A stretch of DNA of 64,000 nt, from NCBI GenBank assembly GCA_003481745.1, contig QULP01000009.1, forward strand, positions 40,088 to 104,087, read 5' to 3'. This document shows, piece by piece, positions 37,331 through 45,583 of this stretch. This DNA is from Firmicutes bacterium OM04-13BH (GTDB lineage: Bacteria > Bacillota > Clostridia > Lachnospirales > Lachnospiraceae). Numbering within the stretch: position 1 is the first letter of the stretch; each line of letters starts with the position of its first letter. A program made the translations under genes and the position numbers. Under the pieces are notes generated by a model. The model was given only the letters and a program-made list of their open reading frames with translations. It was not told the origin of the DNA and ran no database searches.

Positions 37331-38110
37331 TCACCTCCGAAGTTCTAATACTGCTGACAACAGTTTTTTTGTATATTCCGATTGTGGATTTTCCAAAACT
37401 TCTTTGGTTTTTCCATACTCTCTTACTTCTCCATTTTCAAGTACCAGTACCTTATCAGCCATTGCCCGAATTACTCCAAGGTTATGCGTCACCAGTAAAA
37501 TCGTTGTTCCAAACTTTTCACGTATCATGCACATCTCATCAACTACCTGCTTTTGTACCGATACATCAAGCGCAGAAGTTGGTTCATCTGCCATCAGAAT
37601 CTTCGGGTTTAACAACATTGCCGCTACAATTCCAACTCTTTGCTGCATCCCTCCTGAAAGTTCAAACGGATAACTGTCCAAGATTCGTTTCGGGTCATCA
37701 AATCCAAATTTTTCAAATAACTCTGTCACCTGTACTTCAAATTCTTCCTTTGTCAGCTTTTCATGCTCTCTTACACTTTCATAAAGTTGTGCCCGAACCG
37801 TACGAATTGGACAAAAGGAACTGCCCGCCATCTGAAAAATCATCCCAATTTCAGAACCACAGATTTTTCTCATTTCTTTTGGTTTTAAATCTGGCAGGTC
37901 AAGTCCCTGATACCAGATATCTCCTCTTGTTACAAGCCCATCCCTTCCAAGCAAACCCATCGCAGCTTTTATCAAAGTGGACTTTCCACTACCGCTTTCT
38001 CCTACAATTCCAAGAATCTCTCCTTCTTCCACTGAAAAGCTCACATCATGTACTGCAAGTTCTCCTTTGTAGCTGATATCTACATGTTCGTATCGAATGA
38101 TTTCTGACAT
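37331..38110 (-). CDS. Nik/Dpp-type ABC transporter ATP-binding protein (first)
   Basis: ATPase of 259 residues resembling NikD/DppD, with Walker A GESGSGKST, signature LSGGMQQR, Walker B ILMADEPTSALD and H-loop LLVTHNLGVI. Begins seven bases after the permease stop; tight spacing confirms operon structure. Confidence 0.9.
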   Translation of the reverse strand: MSEIIRYEHVDISYKGELAVHDVSFSVEEGEILGIVGESGSGKSTLIKAAMGLLGRDGLVTRGDIWYQGLDLPDLKPKEMRKICGSEIGMIFQMAGSSFCPIRTVRAQLYESVREHEKLTKEEFEVQVTELFEKFGFDDPKRILDSYPFELSGGMQQRVGIVAAMLLNPKILMADEPTSALDVSVQKQVVDEMCMIREKFGTTILLVTHNLGVIRAMADKVLVLENGEVREYGKTKEVLENPQSEYTKKLLSAVLELRR

Positions 38111-38116
38111 TCTTTT

Positions 38117-38965
38117 CTACCTCCCATTTCGAGGGTCTAACCAGTCTCGTACCGTATCCCCAAGTAAGTTAAAAATCACAACCGATACAAAGATTGCAAA
38201 ACCGGGAGCCAGTGTTACCCATGGATGAGTCGTTAAAAGATTTCTTGTATCGCTCATCATGCTTCCCCATTCTGCAATCGGCGGCTTTGCTCCAAGCCCC
38301 AAAAAGGAAAGACCTGCCAGTTCCATCATCATCGTACCAATATCTAATACTGCCGTAACCAGAATCGGACCAAAGATGTTCGGAAGAATATGCTTTAAAA
38401 TTATTTTTCCAGTCCCACATCCCGATAACCTGGCAGCTTTTATATAAACTGTTTCTTTTTGTGCCAGCGTTTGACTCCTTGCAACACGCGCATACTTTGG
38501 CCAGCTGATGGCCGCAAGTGCAATAATCGCATTGTGAACTCCACCGCCAAGCGCTGCTGCCACAGCCAAAGCAAACACCAGACCCGGAAAAGCCAGAAAA
38601 ATATCTGAAATACGCATCAAAACAGAATCTATTTTTTTTCCGCTCCATGCACAGAAGATTCCAATCATTGTGCCAAACACCATAATAAATCCTACCAATA
38701 ATAAAGTAGAATAAATACTGGTCTTACTCCCCACAATGACACGGGAAAGCATATCCCTTCCATACCGATCCGTACCAAATAAATGCGCTGCTGACGGAAT
38801 TGCTTTTGCATTGCCCAAATCCTGTAAATACGGGTCATAAGGGCATAATGATTCACTGAAATACGAAGCAATGACTAAAGCCAGTGCCAAACCTCCAAAT
38901 ATAATTAAGCGTAACTTCAAATAGTTTCTATGTATCTTCTGTGTTCTTACTGTCGGCTCTCTCAT
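38117..38965 (-). CDS. Nik/Dpp-type ABC transporter permease (NikC/DppC-like)
   Basis: Membrane subunit of 282 residues with an N-terminal OppC_N-type segment and about six helices. FGTDRYGRDMLSRVIVGSKTS is the typical entry to the transport domain, and YIKAARLSGCGTGKIILKHILPN is the EAA loop. Its ATG overlaps the preceding permease stop by four bases. Confidence 0.9.
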   Translation of the reverse strand: MREPTVRTQKIHRNYLKLRLIIFGGLALALVIASYFSESLCPYDPYLQDLGNAKAIPSAAHLFGTDRYGRDMLSRVIVGSKTSIYSTLLLVGFIMVFGTMIGIFCAWSGKKIDSVLMRISDIFLAFPGLVFALAVAAALGGGVHNAIIALAAISWPKYARVARSQTLAQKETVYIKAARLSGCGTGKIILKHILPNIFGPILVTAVLDIGTMMMELAGLSFLGLGAKPPIAEWGSMMSDTRNLLTTHPWVTLAPGFAIFVSVVIFNLLGDTVRDWLDPRNGR

Positions 38966-39906
38966 TCTCTTGTCACCCCCAGACGAATTCTTGGGTCAAG
39001 CTGATGGTACATAAGGTCTGTAATCAAATTAACCAGAACATAAATAACTGCCATCCAGACTACATAAGCCTGTATAAATGGATAATCTCGCATCGTAATT
39101 GCATCCACTGCCAGTTTTCCAACTCCATCCCACATAAAAATACTTTCAATGATTGCCGTTCCGCCTAAAAGGCTTCCTATTGAGAGTGCTAAAAGTGTGA
39201 CAATCGTTAACATAGAAGATTTCATCACATTTTTCCAAAGGATAATCTTCTTTCTTATCCCTCTTGCCATTGCTCCTTGCACATAATCTTTATTCCATTC
39301 CTCAAGTACCGTTGCTCGCACCTGACGCATATACTTTGCCGACATGGAAACTGCCAGAGTCAAAGCCGGCAGCAGCGCACTTTTTAGATTCACCCCGTCT
39401 GAAATAACCGGCAGCAATTTTAATTTAATACTGAATAACTGCATGAAAAGCATTGCAACAAAAAAATTCGGCAATGCATTTCCAATAAAACTACAAAACC
39501 GAAGCAATAAATCAGGAATCCTATCCTGTTTCATTGCCGAAAAAATCCCCAGAGGAATTGAGATAATAACTGTCAAAGCAATTGATAATCCTGTCAAAAG
39601 CAAAGTCGCCGGGAGTTTTGAAAGAAATGTAGAAAACACATCTGCACCACTGACATAACTTTGTCCCATATCTCCGGTCAACATTCCTCCAAGCCAGCTA
39701 AAATACTGTATCAGAAATGGTTTATCCAGTCCAAGTTCTGCTCTTCTTGCATCAATTATCTCCTGAGAGACTTCTGTCCCACGATTCGTATAAAGCTCTG
39801 TTACAGCATCCGAACCGGCGACACGCATCATCGCAAAAGACAAAAAAGTAATCCCCAATAAAATGGGGATTAACTGTAATAATCTTTTTAATACATATTT
39901 TTTCAC
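38962..39906 (-). CDS. Nik/Dpp-type ABC transporter permease (NikB/DppB-like)
   Basis: First gene of the importer operon, 314 residues with about six transmembrane helices. It shows the DppB/NikB opening KRLLQLIPILLGITFLSF and the EAA-loop around YVQGAMARGIRKKIILWKNV. The start is GTG at 39906 behind GAGGTGA. Promoter B with the shared palindrome lies directly upstream. Confidence 0.9.
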   Translation of the reverse strand: MKKYVLKRLLQLIPILLGITFLSFAMMRVAGSDAVTELYTNRGTEVSQEIIDARRAELGLDKPFLIQYFSWLGGMLTGDMGQSYVSGADVFSTFLSKLPATLLLTGLSIALTVIISIPLGIFSAMKQDRIPDLLLRFCSFIGNALPNFFVAMLFMQLFSIKLKLLPVISDGVNLKSALLPALTLAVSMSAKYMRQVRATVLEEWNKDYVQGAMARGIRKKIILWKNVMKSSMLTIVTLLALSIGSLLGGTAIIESIFMWDGVGKLAVDAITMRDYPFIQAYVVWMAVIYVLVNLITDLMYHQLDPRIRLGVTRE

Positions 39907-39937
39907 TTTATCACCTCATCTTACAAGTATAAGATTA

Positions 39938-39981
39938 AGTATATCAATTTCTCAATCTTTCTCTAAGCCCCCTGGGGGGAT
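39938..39981 (-). promoter_or_regulatory. promoter B of the Nik-type importer with shared G/C palindrome
   Basis: Minus strand: -35 TTAGAG (39961-39966), 17-base spacer, TATACT (39938-39943), with ATCCCCCCAGGGGGCTT immediately upstream. The -35 is weak, as expected of an activator-dependent promoter. Confidence 0.6.
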
Positions 39982-40023
39982 ATCAAGATATTCCAATTTT
40001 TCATAAGGTGATTCATTTTAAGT

Positions 40024-41721
40024 TCAAATTTTTTTCCTGGAACACAACATAAACAACGGAGTTGGATTATAAAATTCATCTTTTTCAATATAAATTCTAC
40101 TACTGATTTCTAAATCAATTCCAAACTTAGAAAATCCTGCCTTTCCAAGTACGTTTAAATCCCATGCCGGACGAGCATAAGAACTAATCGGAAGCTGTTT
40201 TTTTATCTCTTCACATTCCTGTAGCAATTCATCACCCACTGTATAATGTGCATGATTTTTGGGAAGCCCTGAAGTATCTGAGCAATCATCATTTCCATAA
40301 TTCGCATCAAAATTTAATAAAATTCCACCCGGCTTTAAAACACGTTTCCATTCCTGATAGGCTTCTTCTGCATGTGGAAGCGTCCATGTCAGATTCCTTG
40401 AAATAACCATGTCAAAAGAAGCATCCTCAAATTCTAATTTTTCTGCATCCATCACAAGAAATGTCGGTTCCACTTGTTCTTCCTTCGCAAGTTTCTTTGC
40501 ATTTACTACCATCTCCGGTGTCAAATCTGTCCCAACCACCTGATGACCCTCTTTGGCAAGTAAAATTGAGAAGAACCCAGAGCCACAGCCCACATCTAAG
40601 ATTTTTAATTTTTTACCATCCGGAAGCTGTTTCTTAATTTCCTTTATCCATCGCTCTGCGAGTGCACTTTTCAACTCTGCTCTTCTTTGCTCTAAAAAGC
40701 TCTCGCTTCGTTTGGCCCAATACTTGGTAATCCGCTCTTTCCTATCATCAAATATTCTCGCAATTCGTCCATAAGTAATTGCTGAACCTCCTGCCTTTAC
40801 CTGCAAAGAACCCGTCTCAAATAAAATTACTCCATCGTATTCCGCACGGCAAACTTCCAAAGGATTGCCTTCATAATCACGGATTTCTCCAATCACTTCT
40901 CCTCTTATAATCATATCCCCTGGATTTTTAAACGGATACCAGCATCCTGTAAATTCTGCTGCCTGATAAGTCACATCTACTACCTCCAGCGGATAATACT
41001 GTCGATAATCTCGTTTTTCCTCATAGCTTCCAATTGCACAAAGAATATTTTTTACATCTCTTCTTGTAGAACGGGCTTCTTCTAACGTCCATGCACCCAT
41101 TTCTCCGCGCTCAATTAAAATACTTGGAATTCCCATACTTGCAGCATAATTATAAGCACCACCTGTCGCAACCGCAGAACGCACCATATAAGGCACATCG
41201 ACCTGTTCTGCCATCTTCCTCGACATTGCCACAACCTCTTCTTTTGCACAGCCTGCATAATAAACAAAAGGAGTTAATCTCTCATAATCATTTCCACTAT
41301 GTAAATCAATGTACCTGTCAACATAAGGAAACAGCTCTGTTGCTACTGCATAAGCAAGACGTTCTGTCTCTGTTCCATCTGCCTTGCCTGGAAATTCACG
41401 ATTTAAATTCTTTCCATCCTTGACTCCCAGACTTCCGGCACGATGTTCAAACTCTTCTCTTCTGATTACCTTCACAATAATGATTGTACCGTTTACTTTC
41501 TCTATCTGTAAATGTCTTGCTAAATCAATCGCTGACTGGATTCCTACATATTCCCCTGCCTGAACTCCCGCTGTAATTAACACCGTCTGTCCCGGTCGTT
41601 TTCCGCAAAAAACAGACACCGGCACTTCAAATGCTCCCTTTGAAAGTTCCAGCTTTCCATGATAAGCTTCTCCCGGCTTTACTTCAAGTGTTCCAATTTT
41701 AAAATTCTTCTGTGCTTCCAA
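40024..41721 (-). CDS. fusion of AstE/aspartoacylase-type deacylase with SAM methyltransferase
   Basis: Two-domain protein of 565 residues. Residues 1-320 are a zinc-carboxypeptidase-like domain of the succinylglutamate desuccinylase/aspartoacylase family: NLNREFPG (Arg108), DLHSG (His141) and LIERGEMG (Glu204) are kept, but the first metal-ligand motif, normally HGxE, is Q54-A-G-E57, so one zinc His is missing. Residues from about 330 form a class I methyltransferase (ILDVGCGSGFF, motif I at 374-385; ISRNLTWTLP later) that resembles the neighbouring stand-alone methyltransferase. The start is TTG at 41721 behind AAAGGGG, one base after the previous stop. The reaction is unknown; action on a small N-acylated or amino-acid-like molecule is an inference. 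Confidence 0.8.
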   Translation of the reverse strand: MEAQKNFKIGTLEVKPGEAYHGKLELSKGAFEVPVSVFCGKRPGQTVLITAGVQAGEYVGIQSAIDLARHLQIEKVNGTIIIVKVIRREEFEHRAGSLGVKDGKNLNREFPGKADGTETERLAYAVATELFPYVDRYIDLHSGNDYERLTPFVYYAGCAKEEVVAMSRKMAEQVDVPYMVRSAVATGGAYNYAASMGIPSILIERGEMGAWTLEEARSTRRDVKNILCAIGSYEEKRDYRQYYPLEVVDVTYQAAEFTGCWYPFKNPGDMIIRGEVIGEIRDYEGNPLEVCRAEYDGVILFETGSLQVKAGGSAITYGRIARIFDDRKERITKYWAKRSESFLEQRRAELKSALAERWIKEIKKQLPDGKKLKILDVGCGSGFFSILLAKEGHQVVGTDLTPEMVVNAKKLAKEEQVEPTFLVMDAEKLEFEDASFDMVISRNLTWTLPHAEEAYQEWKRVLKPGGILLNFDANYGNDDCSDTSGLPKNHAHYTVGDELLQECEEIKKQLPISSYARPAWDLNVLGKAGFSKFGIDLEISSRIYIEKDEFYNPTPLFMLCSRKKI

Positions 41722-41722
41722 A

Positions 41723-42490
41723 CTAGTTTTCCCCTTTCTGTCCTGAAACTAAAAACATTGGTGTTGAGGCATAATTTAACCGTTCTTCTTCGCTCCACAC
41801 GCTCTGCCAGATATTTTCATCTGTCCGAATTTCTGCAAAACCAATTTCTTTTAAGACTTCCACATCCCAGCCTGGACGATTCTTTGCAGAAAGCGGAACT
41901 TTCTTTGCAATTTCTTCCATTCGGTCAATGTCTGTACAAAGATAATGGTCATCCAACTGACTTCTCTCTACATTTTCCCTATCTTTTTCATACGCCATTC
42001 TCTTTTCTTCATCATAGAGATAGCCATACCAGTTTGCATCGAAATTTAAAATGATTCCTCCTGTTTTTAATACCCGAAACCATTCTTTGTAAGCCTGTAC
42101 CGGATTTTCCAGATTCCAGGTCAGATTTCTTGAAATCACCACATCGAACTGATTGTTTTCAAATTCCAGATTCTGTGCATCCATTCGGTAAAACTCAATC
42201 TGGCTTTGATATTCTTTTGTATTTTCTTTTGCTTTCTCTAACATATCCTCAGTATAATCAACAGCCGTCACATAATAACCGGCTTCTGAAAGAATCCTCG
42301 GAAAAAATCCAGGACCGGTTCCGACATCTAAAATTTTCAAATCTGCTTTTGCTTTATCCGGAAAACGTTCTTCAAGCACCCGAAGCCAGTTCTCTTTCTG
42401 TGTTCCGTTTATCTCTTTTTCATTGACTTCTGAATATCCCTCTACTCTGGTACTCCAGTACTCTTCTATCTGATTTAATAATTCTGCCAT
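41723..42490 (-). CDS. class I SAM-dependent methyltransferase
   Basis: Soluble methyltransferase of 255 residues with motif I ILDVGTGPGFF, an acidic ribose-binding AVDYTEDML, MDAQNLEFENNQFDVVISRNLTWNL and FDANWYGYLYD. The same layout recurs in the C-terminal half of the following fusion protein, so the two are paralogous. The ATG at 42490 with GAGG is chosen; the track's upstream ATG at 42541 would start only about ten bases after the transcription start. First gene of a two-gene operon behind promoter C. The substrate is unknown. Confidence 0.82.
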   Translation of the reverse strand: MAELLNQIEEYWSTRVEGYSEVNEKEINGTQKENWLRVLEERFPDKAKADLKILDVGTGPGFFPRILSEAGYYVTAVDYTEDMLEKAKENTKEYQSQIEFYRMDAQNLEFENNQFDVVISRNLTWNLENPVQAYKEWFRVLKTGGIILNFDANWYGYLYDEEKRMAYEKDRENVERSQLDDHYLCTDIDRMEEIAKKVPLSAKNRPGWDVEVLKEIGFAEIRTDENIWQSVWSEEERLNYASTPMFLVSGQKGEN

Positions 42491-42553
42491 AGTAAATCCT
42501 CGCCTCTTTCCTAATGATATACATACCTCCTGATACATCATTATTATTCTAAG

Positions 42554-42602
42554 ACTTTACTTTACCAAAGTATTTGGTACTTCACAAGCCCCGAGGGGGG
42601 AT
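42554..42602 (-). promoter_or_regulatory. promoter C of the methyltransferase operon with shared G/C palindrome
   Basis: Minus strand: -35 TTGTGA (42582-42587), 17-base spacer, TAAAGT (42559-42564), with ATCCCCCCTCGGGGCTT directly upstream. Same geometry as promoters A and B. Confidence 0.6.
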
Positions 42603-42654
42603 AAAAAAAGAGTATTCCCAAACTTTTTTAAGGGAACACTCTTACACTTTTTGT

Positions 42655-42813
42655 AAAGCGAACATTCGCAATCCGCTTCGCTACTTGCTCATGAACGCAG
42701 TCGCTTTGCGATCTGTCAGTGGGAGCTTTCAACTCCCACTGACAGAAGCATCCCCCCTCACCCGTCGCTTAGTGCTCCGCGCACTTGAAGCGGGGGAATG
42801 CTTATCTGCGTTC
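42655..42813. repeat. structured intergenic element, copy 1
   Basis: After a conserved stretch (TTCGCAATCCGCTTCGCTAC at 42665) come a closing stem GAACGCAG (42693-42700) / CTGCGTTC (42806-42813) and three internal hairpins, including a perfect 14-bp one (TCTGTCAGTGGGAG and its complement) and a long one built on GCATCCCCCC / GGGGGAATGC. Copy 2 is at 46199-46350. It may be a remnant of an IS200/IS605-type element or a structured RNA. Confidence 0.6.
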
Positions 42814-42845
42814 AAATATTCTTTTTTAGTTAGTAAATTAATTTT

Positions 42846-43217
42846 TTAAACTTCTGCAATAACTTCTACTTCACAAAGTACATTTTTTGGAAGTGTTTTT
42901 ACAGCTACACAGGAGCGTGCCGGTTTTCCTGTAAAGTATTTTCCGTAGATTTCGTTAAACGCTGCGAAGTCTCCCATATCTGCTAAAAAACAGGTTGTCT
43001 TTACTGCTTTCTCATAACTGCTTCCTGCTGCTTTCAATACTTCACCAAGGTTTTTCATAACCTGTTCTGCCTGTCCTTCAATTGTTGTTGCAGTAACATC
43101 TCCAACTGCCGGGTCAATTGCAATCTGTCCGGAAGTATATACCACTCCGTTTAAAACCATTGCCTGTGAATATGGTCCGATTGCTGCTGGTGCTTTTTCT
43201 GTGCTAACTACTTTCAT
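42846..43217 (-). CDS. ridA: RidA family enamine/imine deaminase
   Basis: Protein of 123 residues that hydrolyses reactive 2-aminoacrylate and related imines made by PLP enzymes. IGPYSQAMVLNGVVYTSGQI and KPARSCVAV (with the catalytic Arg) are diagnostic. Forms a trimer in known homologues. Single gene; the structured element follows its stop codon. Confidence 0.94.
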   Translation of the reverse strand: MKVVSTEKAPAAIGPYSQAMVLNGVVYTSGQIAIDPAVGDVTATTIEGQAEQVMKNLGEVLKAAGSSYEKAVKTTCFLADMGDFAAFNEIYGKYFTGKPARSCVAVKTLPKNVLCEVEVIAEV

Positions 43218-43284
43218 CTTAAAGTCTCCTCTCTAAAACCTGTTTTCTGTTCTTTATTATACGTTTGTATTTCTTACAGGTCAA

Positions 43285-43324
43285 GAAAAAAGAATCCCTT
43301 ATCCGATTTCAGGCAAGGGATTCT
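43285..43324 (-). terminator. terminator of the HPr-like gene
   Basis: AGAATCCCTT / AAGGGATTCT with TTTTTT on the minus strand. Confidence 0.85.
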
Positions 43325-43342
43325 CTTCTTTGATTCTTTTGA

Positions 43343-43570
43343 TTATGCGATTGCAAACTGGTCCAAGACCTGATTAAATTTGTCATCACTGCCATTACAT
43401 CTTACAGTCAGTGTACGGTTTAAATCCAAACTGAACACGCCTAAAATTGATTTCGCATCCACAACAATTCTATTATAAAAAACATCAATATCGAAATTAC
43501 ATTTACTGGCTGCTCTGACAAAATTTTTTACGTCTTCTGTTTGGGAAAGTTTAATCTGACGCTCTGTCAT
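43343..43570 (-). CDS. HPr-like protein lacking the phosphorylated histidine
   Basis: Small protein of 75 residues with the HPr fold. The stretch DAKSILGVFSLDLNRTLTV matches the Ser46 region of the phosphotransferase carrier, but the GLHARPA active site is replaced by EDVKNFVRAAS, so it cannot carry phosphate on His15. The Ser is kept, so HPr kinase control or a Crh-like role is possible. ATG 43570 with GAGGTG; an in-frame GTG nine bases earlier overlaps that site. Confidence 0.82.
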   Translation of the reverse strand: MTERQIKLSQTEDVKNFVRAASKCNFDIDVFYNRIVVDAKSILGVFSLDLNRTLTVRCNGSDDKFNQVLDQFAIA

Positions 43571-43870
43571 CGTTGTCACCTCTTCTTAGAATTTTAAAAA
43601 AATGTTCTTTGTTTCACACAACCTTGTTTGATTGTTAGACGTATTATGACAGTATTCTTTCGATTTGTCAATCTTCATTTTTTTTCAAACTCAATCAAAC
43701 TCCGTTCTTTCTTCGTTATTTTGTTCAAGAATTGTAATGTTTTGCTTCGTATTTTAGTTAATTTCATTTTGCTGTTTTGTTTTTTGGTTATACCAATTAT
43801 TCATTTTTTTCTATTTTGCAATCTCTTTACTTAAATTTTCTTATTAACTAACCAAACTTTCTTATTATTT
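43571..43870. other. AT-rich intergenic region without recognised gene
   Basis: Very T-rich plus strand (the minus strand is A-rich). It must carry the promoter of the HPr-like gene and the 3' end of mrp, but no clear -35/-10 pair, terminator or RNA was found by eye. Confidence 0.5.
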
Positions 43871-44710
43871 TTACGCTCTAGGCAGACATTTGACCGCATC
43901 AGAAAGATATTCGTTTCTGACTTCTGCAAATTTTCCTGCATCCACCATAGATGCAAAATTCGGGTCTAACGGCATTTTTGCCATTACCGGAATGTTTAAC
44001 TCTGCTCCGATTTCATCTGCTTTGCTCTCTCCAAACACATAAATCGATTTTCCACAGTCCGGACATTTTACAAAGCTGTAGTTTTCTACCAGACCAACAA
44101 CAGGAATTTTCATCATTTCAGCCATATTGTAAGCTTTCTTTACAATCATCTGTACCAAATCCTGAGGAGAAGATACAATTACGATTCCATCAATTGGAAG
44201 TGACTGGAATACAGTCAACGGAACATCTCCTGTTCCCGGCGGCATATCTACAAATAAATAATCCAGTTCACCCCAGACAACATCGGTCCAGAACTGTTTT
44301 ACCATATTTGCAATGACCGGTCCTCTCCAGATAACCGGTGAATCTTCCTGCGGAAGCAGTAAATTAATAGACATAATTTTAATATCATTTTCTGTCAGCA
44401 TCGGATAGATTCCATTATCATCTGCCATTGCTGCACCTTTTAAACCATACATTCTTGGAATAGACGGACCTGTAATATCTGCATCTAAAATACCTACACG
44501 GTATCCTTTTGCTGCCATTTCATTTGCCAGAGACGCAGTTACAAAAGATTTTCCAACTCCACCCTTTCCACTGACTACTCCGACTACTTTTTTAATTGCA
44601 GAGTATGCATTTAATTCCTCTTTCGGGATGGTATTTTTTTTTGCACTGCTGCATCCCTCACAGCTTTTCTTGTCACAGCTTGAACTGCTGCACTGTTTGT
44701 TTTCGCTCAT
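43871..44710 (-). CDS. mrp: Mrp/NBP35-type P-loop ATPase (iron-sulfur carrier)
   Basis: ATPase of 279 residues that holds and passes on iron-sulfur clusters. A Cys-rich N-terminus (CSSSSCDKKSCEGC, residues 7-20) precedes the deviant Walker A GKGGVGKS. Further motifs are DADITGPSIPRM, VDMPPGTGD and a C-terminal CPDC that would bridge a cluster in the dimer. It follows the CsoR-like gene by 34 bases and is probably in its operon. Confidence 0.9.
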   Translation of the reverse strand: MSENKQCSSSSCDKKSCEGCSSAKKNTIPKEELNAYSAIKKVVGVVSGKGGVGKSFVTASLANEMAAKGYRVGILDADITGPSIPRMYGLKGAAMADDNGIYPMLTENDIKIMSINLLLPQEDSPVIWRGPVIANMVKQFWTDVVWGELDYLFVDMPPGTGDVPLTVFQSLPIDGIVIVSSPQDLVQMIVKKAYNMAEMMKIPVVGLVENYSFVKCPDCGKSIYVFGESKADEIGAELNIPVMAKMPLDPNFASMVDAGKFAEVRNEYLSDAVKCLPRA

Positions 44711-44744
44711 AACGCTTTCCTTCCTTTATTTATTTCTTGTTCTG

Positions 44745-45089
44745 TTACTTAATGAATCGGTCAATCGCTTTATTCAATTCATCTAAAGCTTCCTTATCTC
44801 CACTTTCCACTGCGTCCACAATACAATGTTCAATATGATCTTGAAGAATGACTTTTCCGGTATTGTTGATTGCCGCCTTCACCGCAGAAAGCTGAATCAA
44901 TACTTCGGAACAGTCCCTGCCCTCTTCTACCATACGACGAATAGACTCCAAATGTCCGATTGCACGTGAAAGCCGGTTTAGCACTGCCTTTGTATGCGTA
45001 TGACTGTGGGTATGGGAATGTGTTACCACCGTTCCATCCTCTAATGTGTGAGTATGGGTATGGCTGTGAACCTGTTTTTTTTCTTCCAT
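44745..45089 (-). CDS. CsoR/RcnR-family metal-sensing repressor with His-rich N-terminus
   Basis: All-helical DUF156 repressor of 114 residues. The DNA-binding/sensor part starts at about residue 34 (AVLNRLSRAIGHLESIRRMV). A Cys in RDCSEV and His-x3-Cys in DHIEHC match the Cys-His-Cys copper(I) site of CsoR. The first 33 residues are extra and alternate His with Thr/Ser (HSHTHTHT...HSHTHSHTHT, about ten His), likely to bind further metal. Own promoter; mrp follows. The metal sensed (Cu, Ni or Co) is not settled. Confidence 0.87.
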   Translation of the reverse strand: MEEKKQVHSHTHTHTLEDGTVVTHSHTHSHTHTKAVLNRLSRAIGHLESIRRMVEEGRDCSEVLIQLSAVKAAINNTGKVILQDHIEHCIVDAVESGDKEALDELNKAIDRFIK

Positions 45090-45121
45090 AATATAATAAT
45101 ACTCCTCTCACCACTTTTCTA

Positions 45122-45149
45122 ATTATACCAAACTCCCGTAAAAAAACAA
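45122..45149 (-). promoter_or_regulatory. promoter of the CsoR-like/mrp operon
   Basis: -35 TTGTTT (45144-45149), 16-base spacer, TATAAT (45122-45127) on the minus strand. The -10 is consensus, the -35 weak. Confidence 0.55.
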
Positions 45150-45163
45150 CACTTTGGAATTTG

Positions 45164-45397
45164 TTAGATTTCGGAAATTGTATATCGCTGATGAATCATG
45201 GCAGTCATCACATCAATCACTACAGTTCCATCCTCTTTTTCTACTTTTTCAAGTCGTAATTCTTTCTCATTTTTGAATTTTCTTCTGACCCATTCTTCCG
45301 GTGTCTCTTCAATTTCAATTTCTTCAATAAACTGATCTCTCGTCTTATTTCCCGGACACTGATTAAAAATTTCATGGATAACTTCATATTCTTTCAT
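45164..45397 (-). CDS. hypothetical protein (77 aa)
   Basis: Short, strongly charged soluble protein (MKEYEVIHEIFNQCPGNKTR at the start; EIEIEETPEEWVRRKF in the middle), with one Cys and no membrane segment. The repeated acidic patches and Val/Ile-rich C-terminus suggest a small alpha/beta fold. I do not recognise the family. The ribosome site before ATG 45397 is weak, and a start further up (45436) is possible. It precedes the CsoR-like gene by 74 bases, a gap that holds that gene's own promoter. Confidence 0.55.
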   Translation of the reverse strand: MKEYEVIHEIFNQCPGNKTRDQFIEEIEIEETPEEWVRRKFKNEKELRLEKVEKEDGTVVIDVMTAMIHQRYTISEI

Positions 45398-45524
45398 AGC
45401 ACTTAACCGTTTTAAACCTTTCAAATTTCTACACAATAATATTTCTATTATAGCATGATTTCTCCTCTTTTCTTTCGTTTTATATAAATTTTATTATTTT
45501 TTTCAAAACATTTCGAAAAACAAT

Positions 45525-45553
45525 TTGCCAAAGCAAATAAAATAGCGTATTAT
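45525..45553 (+). promoter_or_regulatory. promoter of xpt
   Basis: TTGCCA (45525-45530), 17-base spacer, TATTAT (45548-45553). The leader is only about 25 bases, so no purine riboswitch is present. Confidence 0.65.
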
Positions 45554-45583
45554 GTTGTATAAGATTTAAGGAGGATTTTTATC

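Noticed and set aside
45440..45583. Purine riboswitch expected upstream of xpt
   Set aside because: The predicted start leaves a leader of about 25 bases and none of the conserved purine aptamer loops are present.
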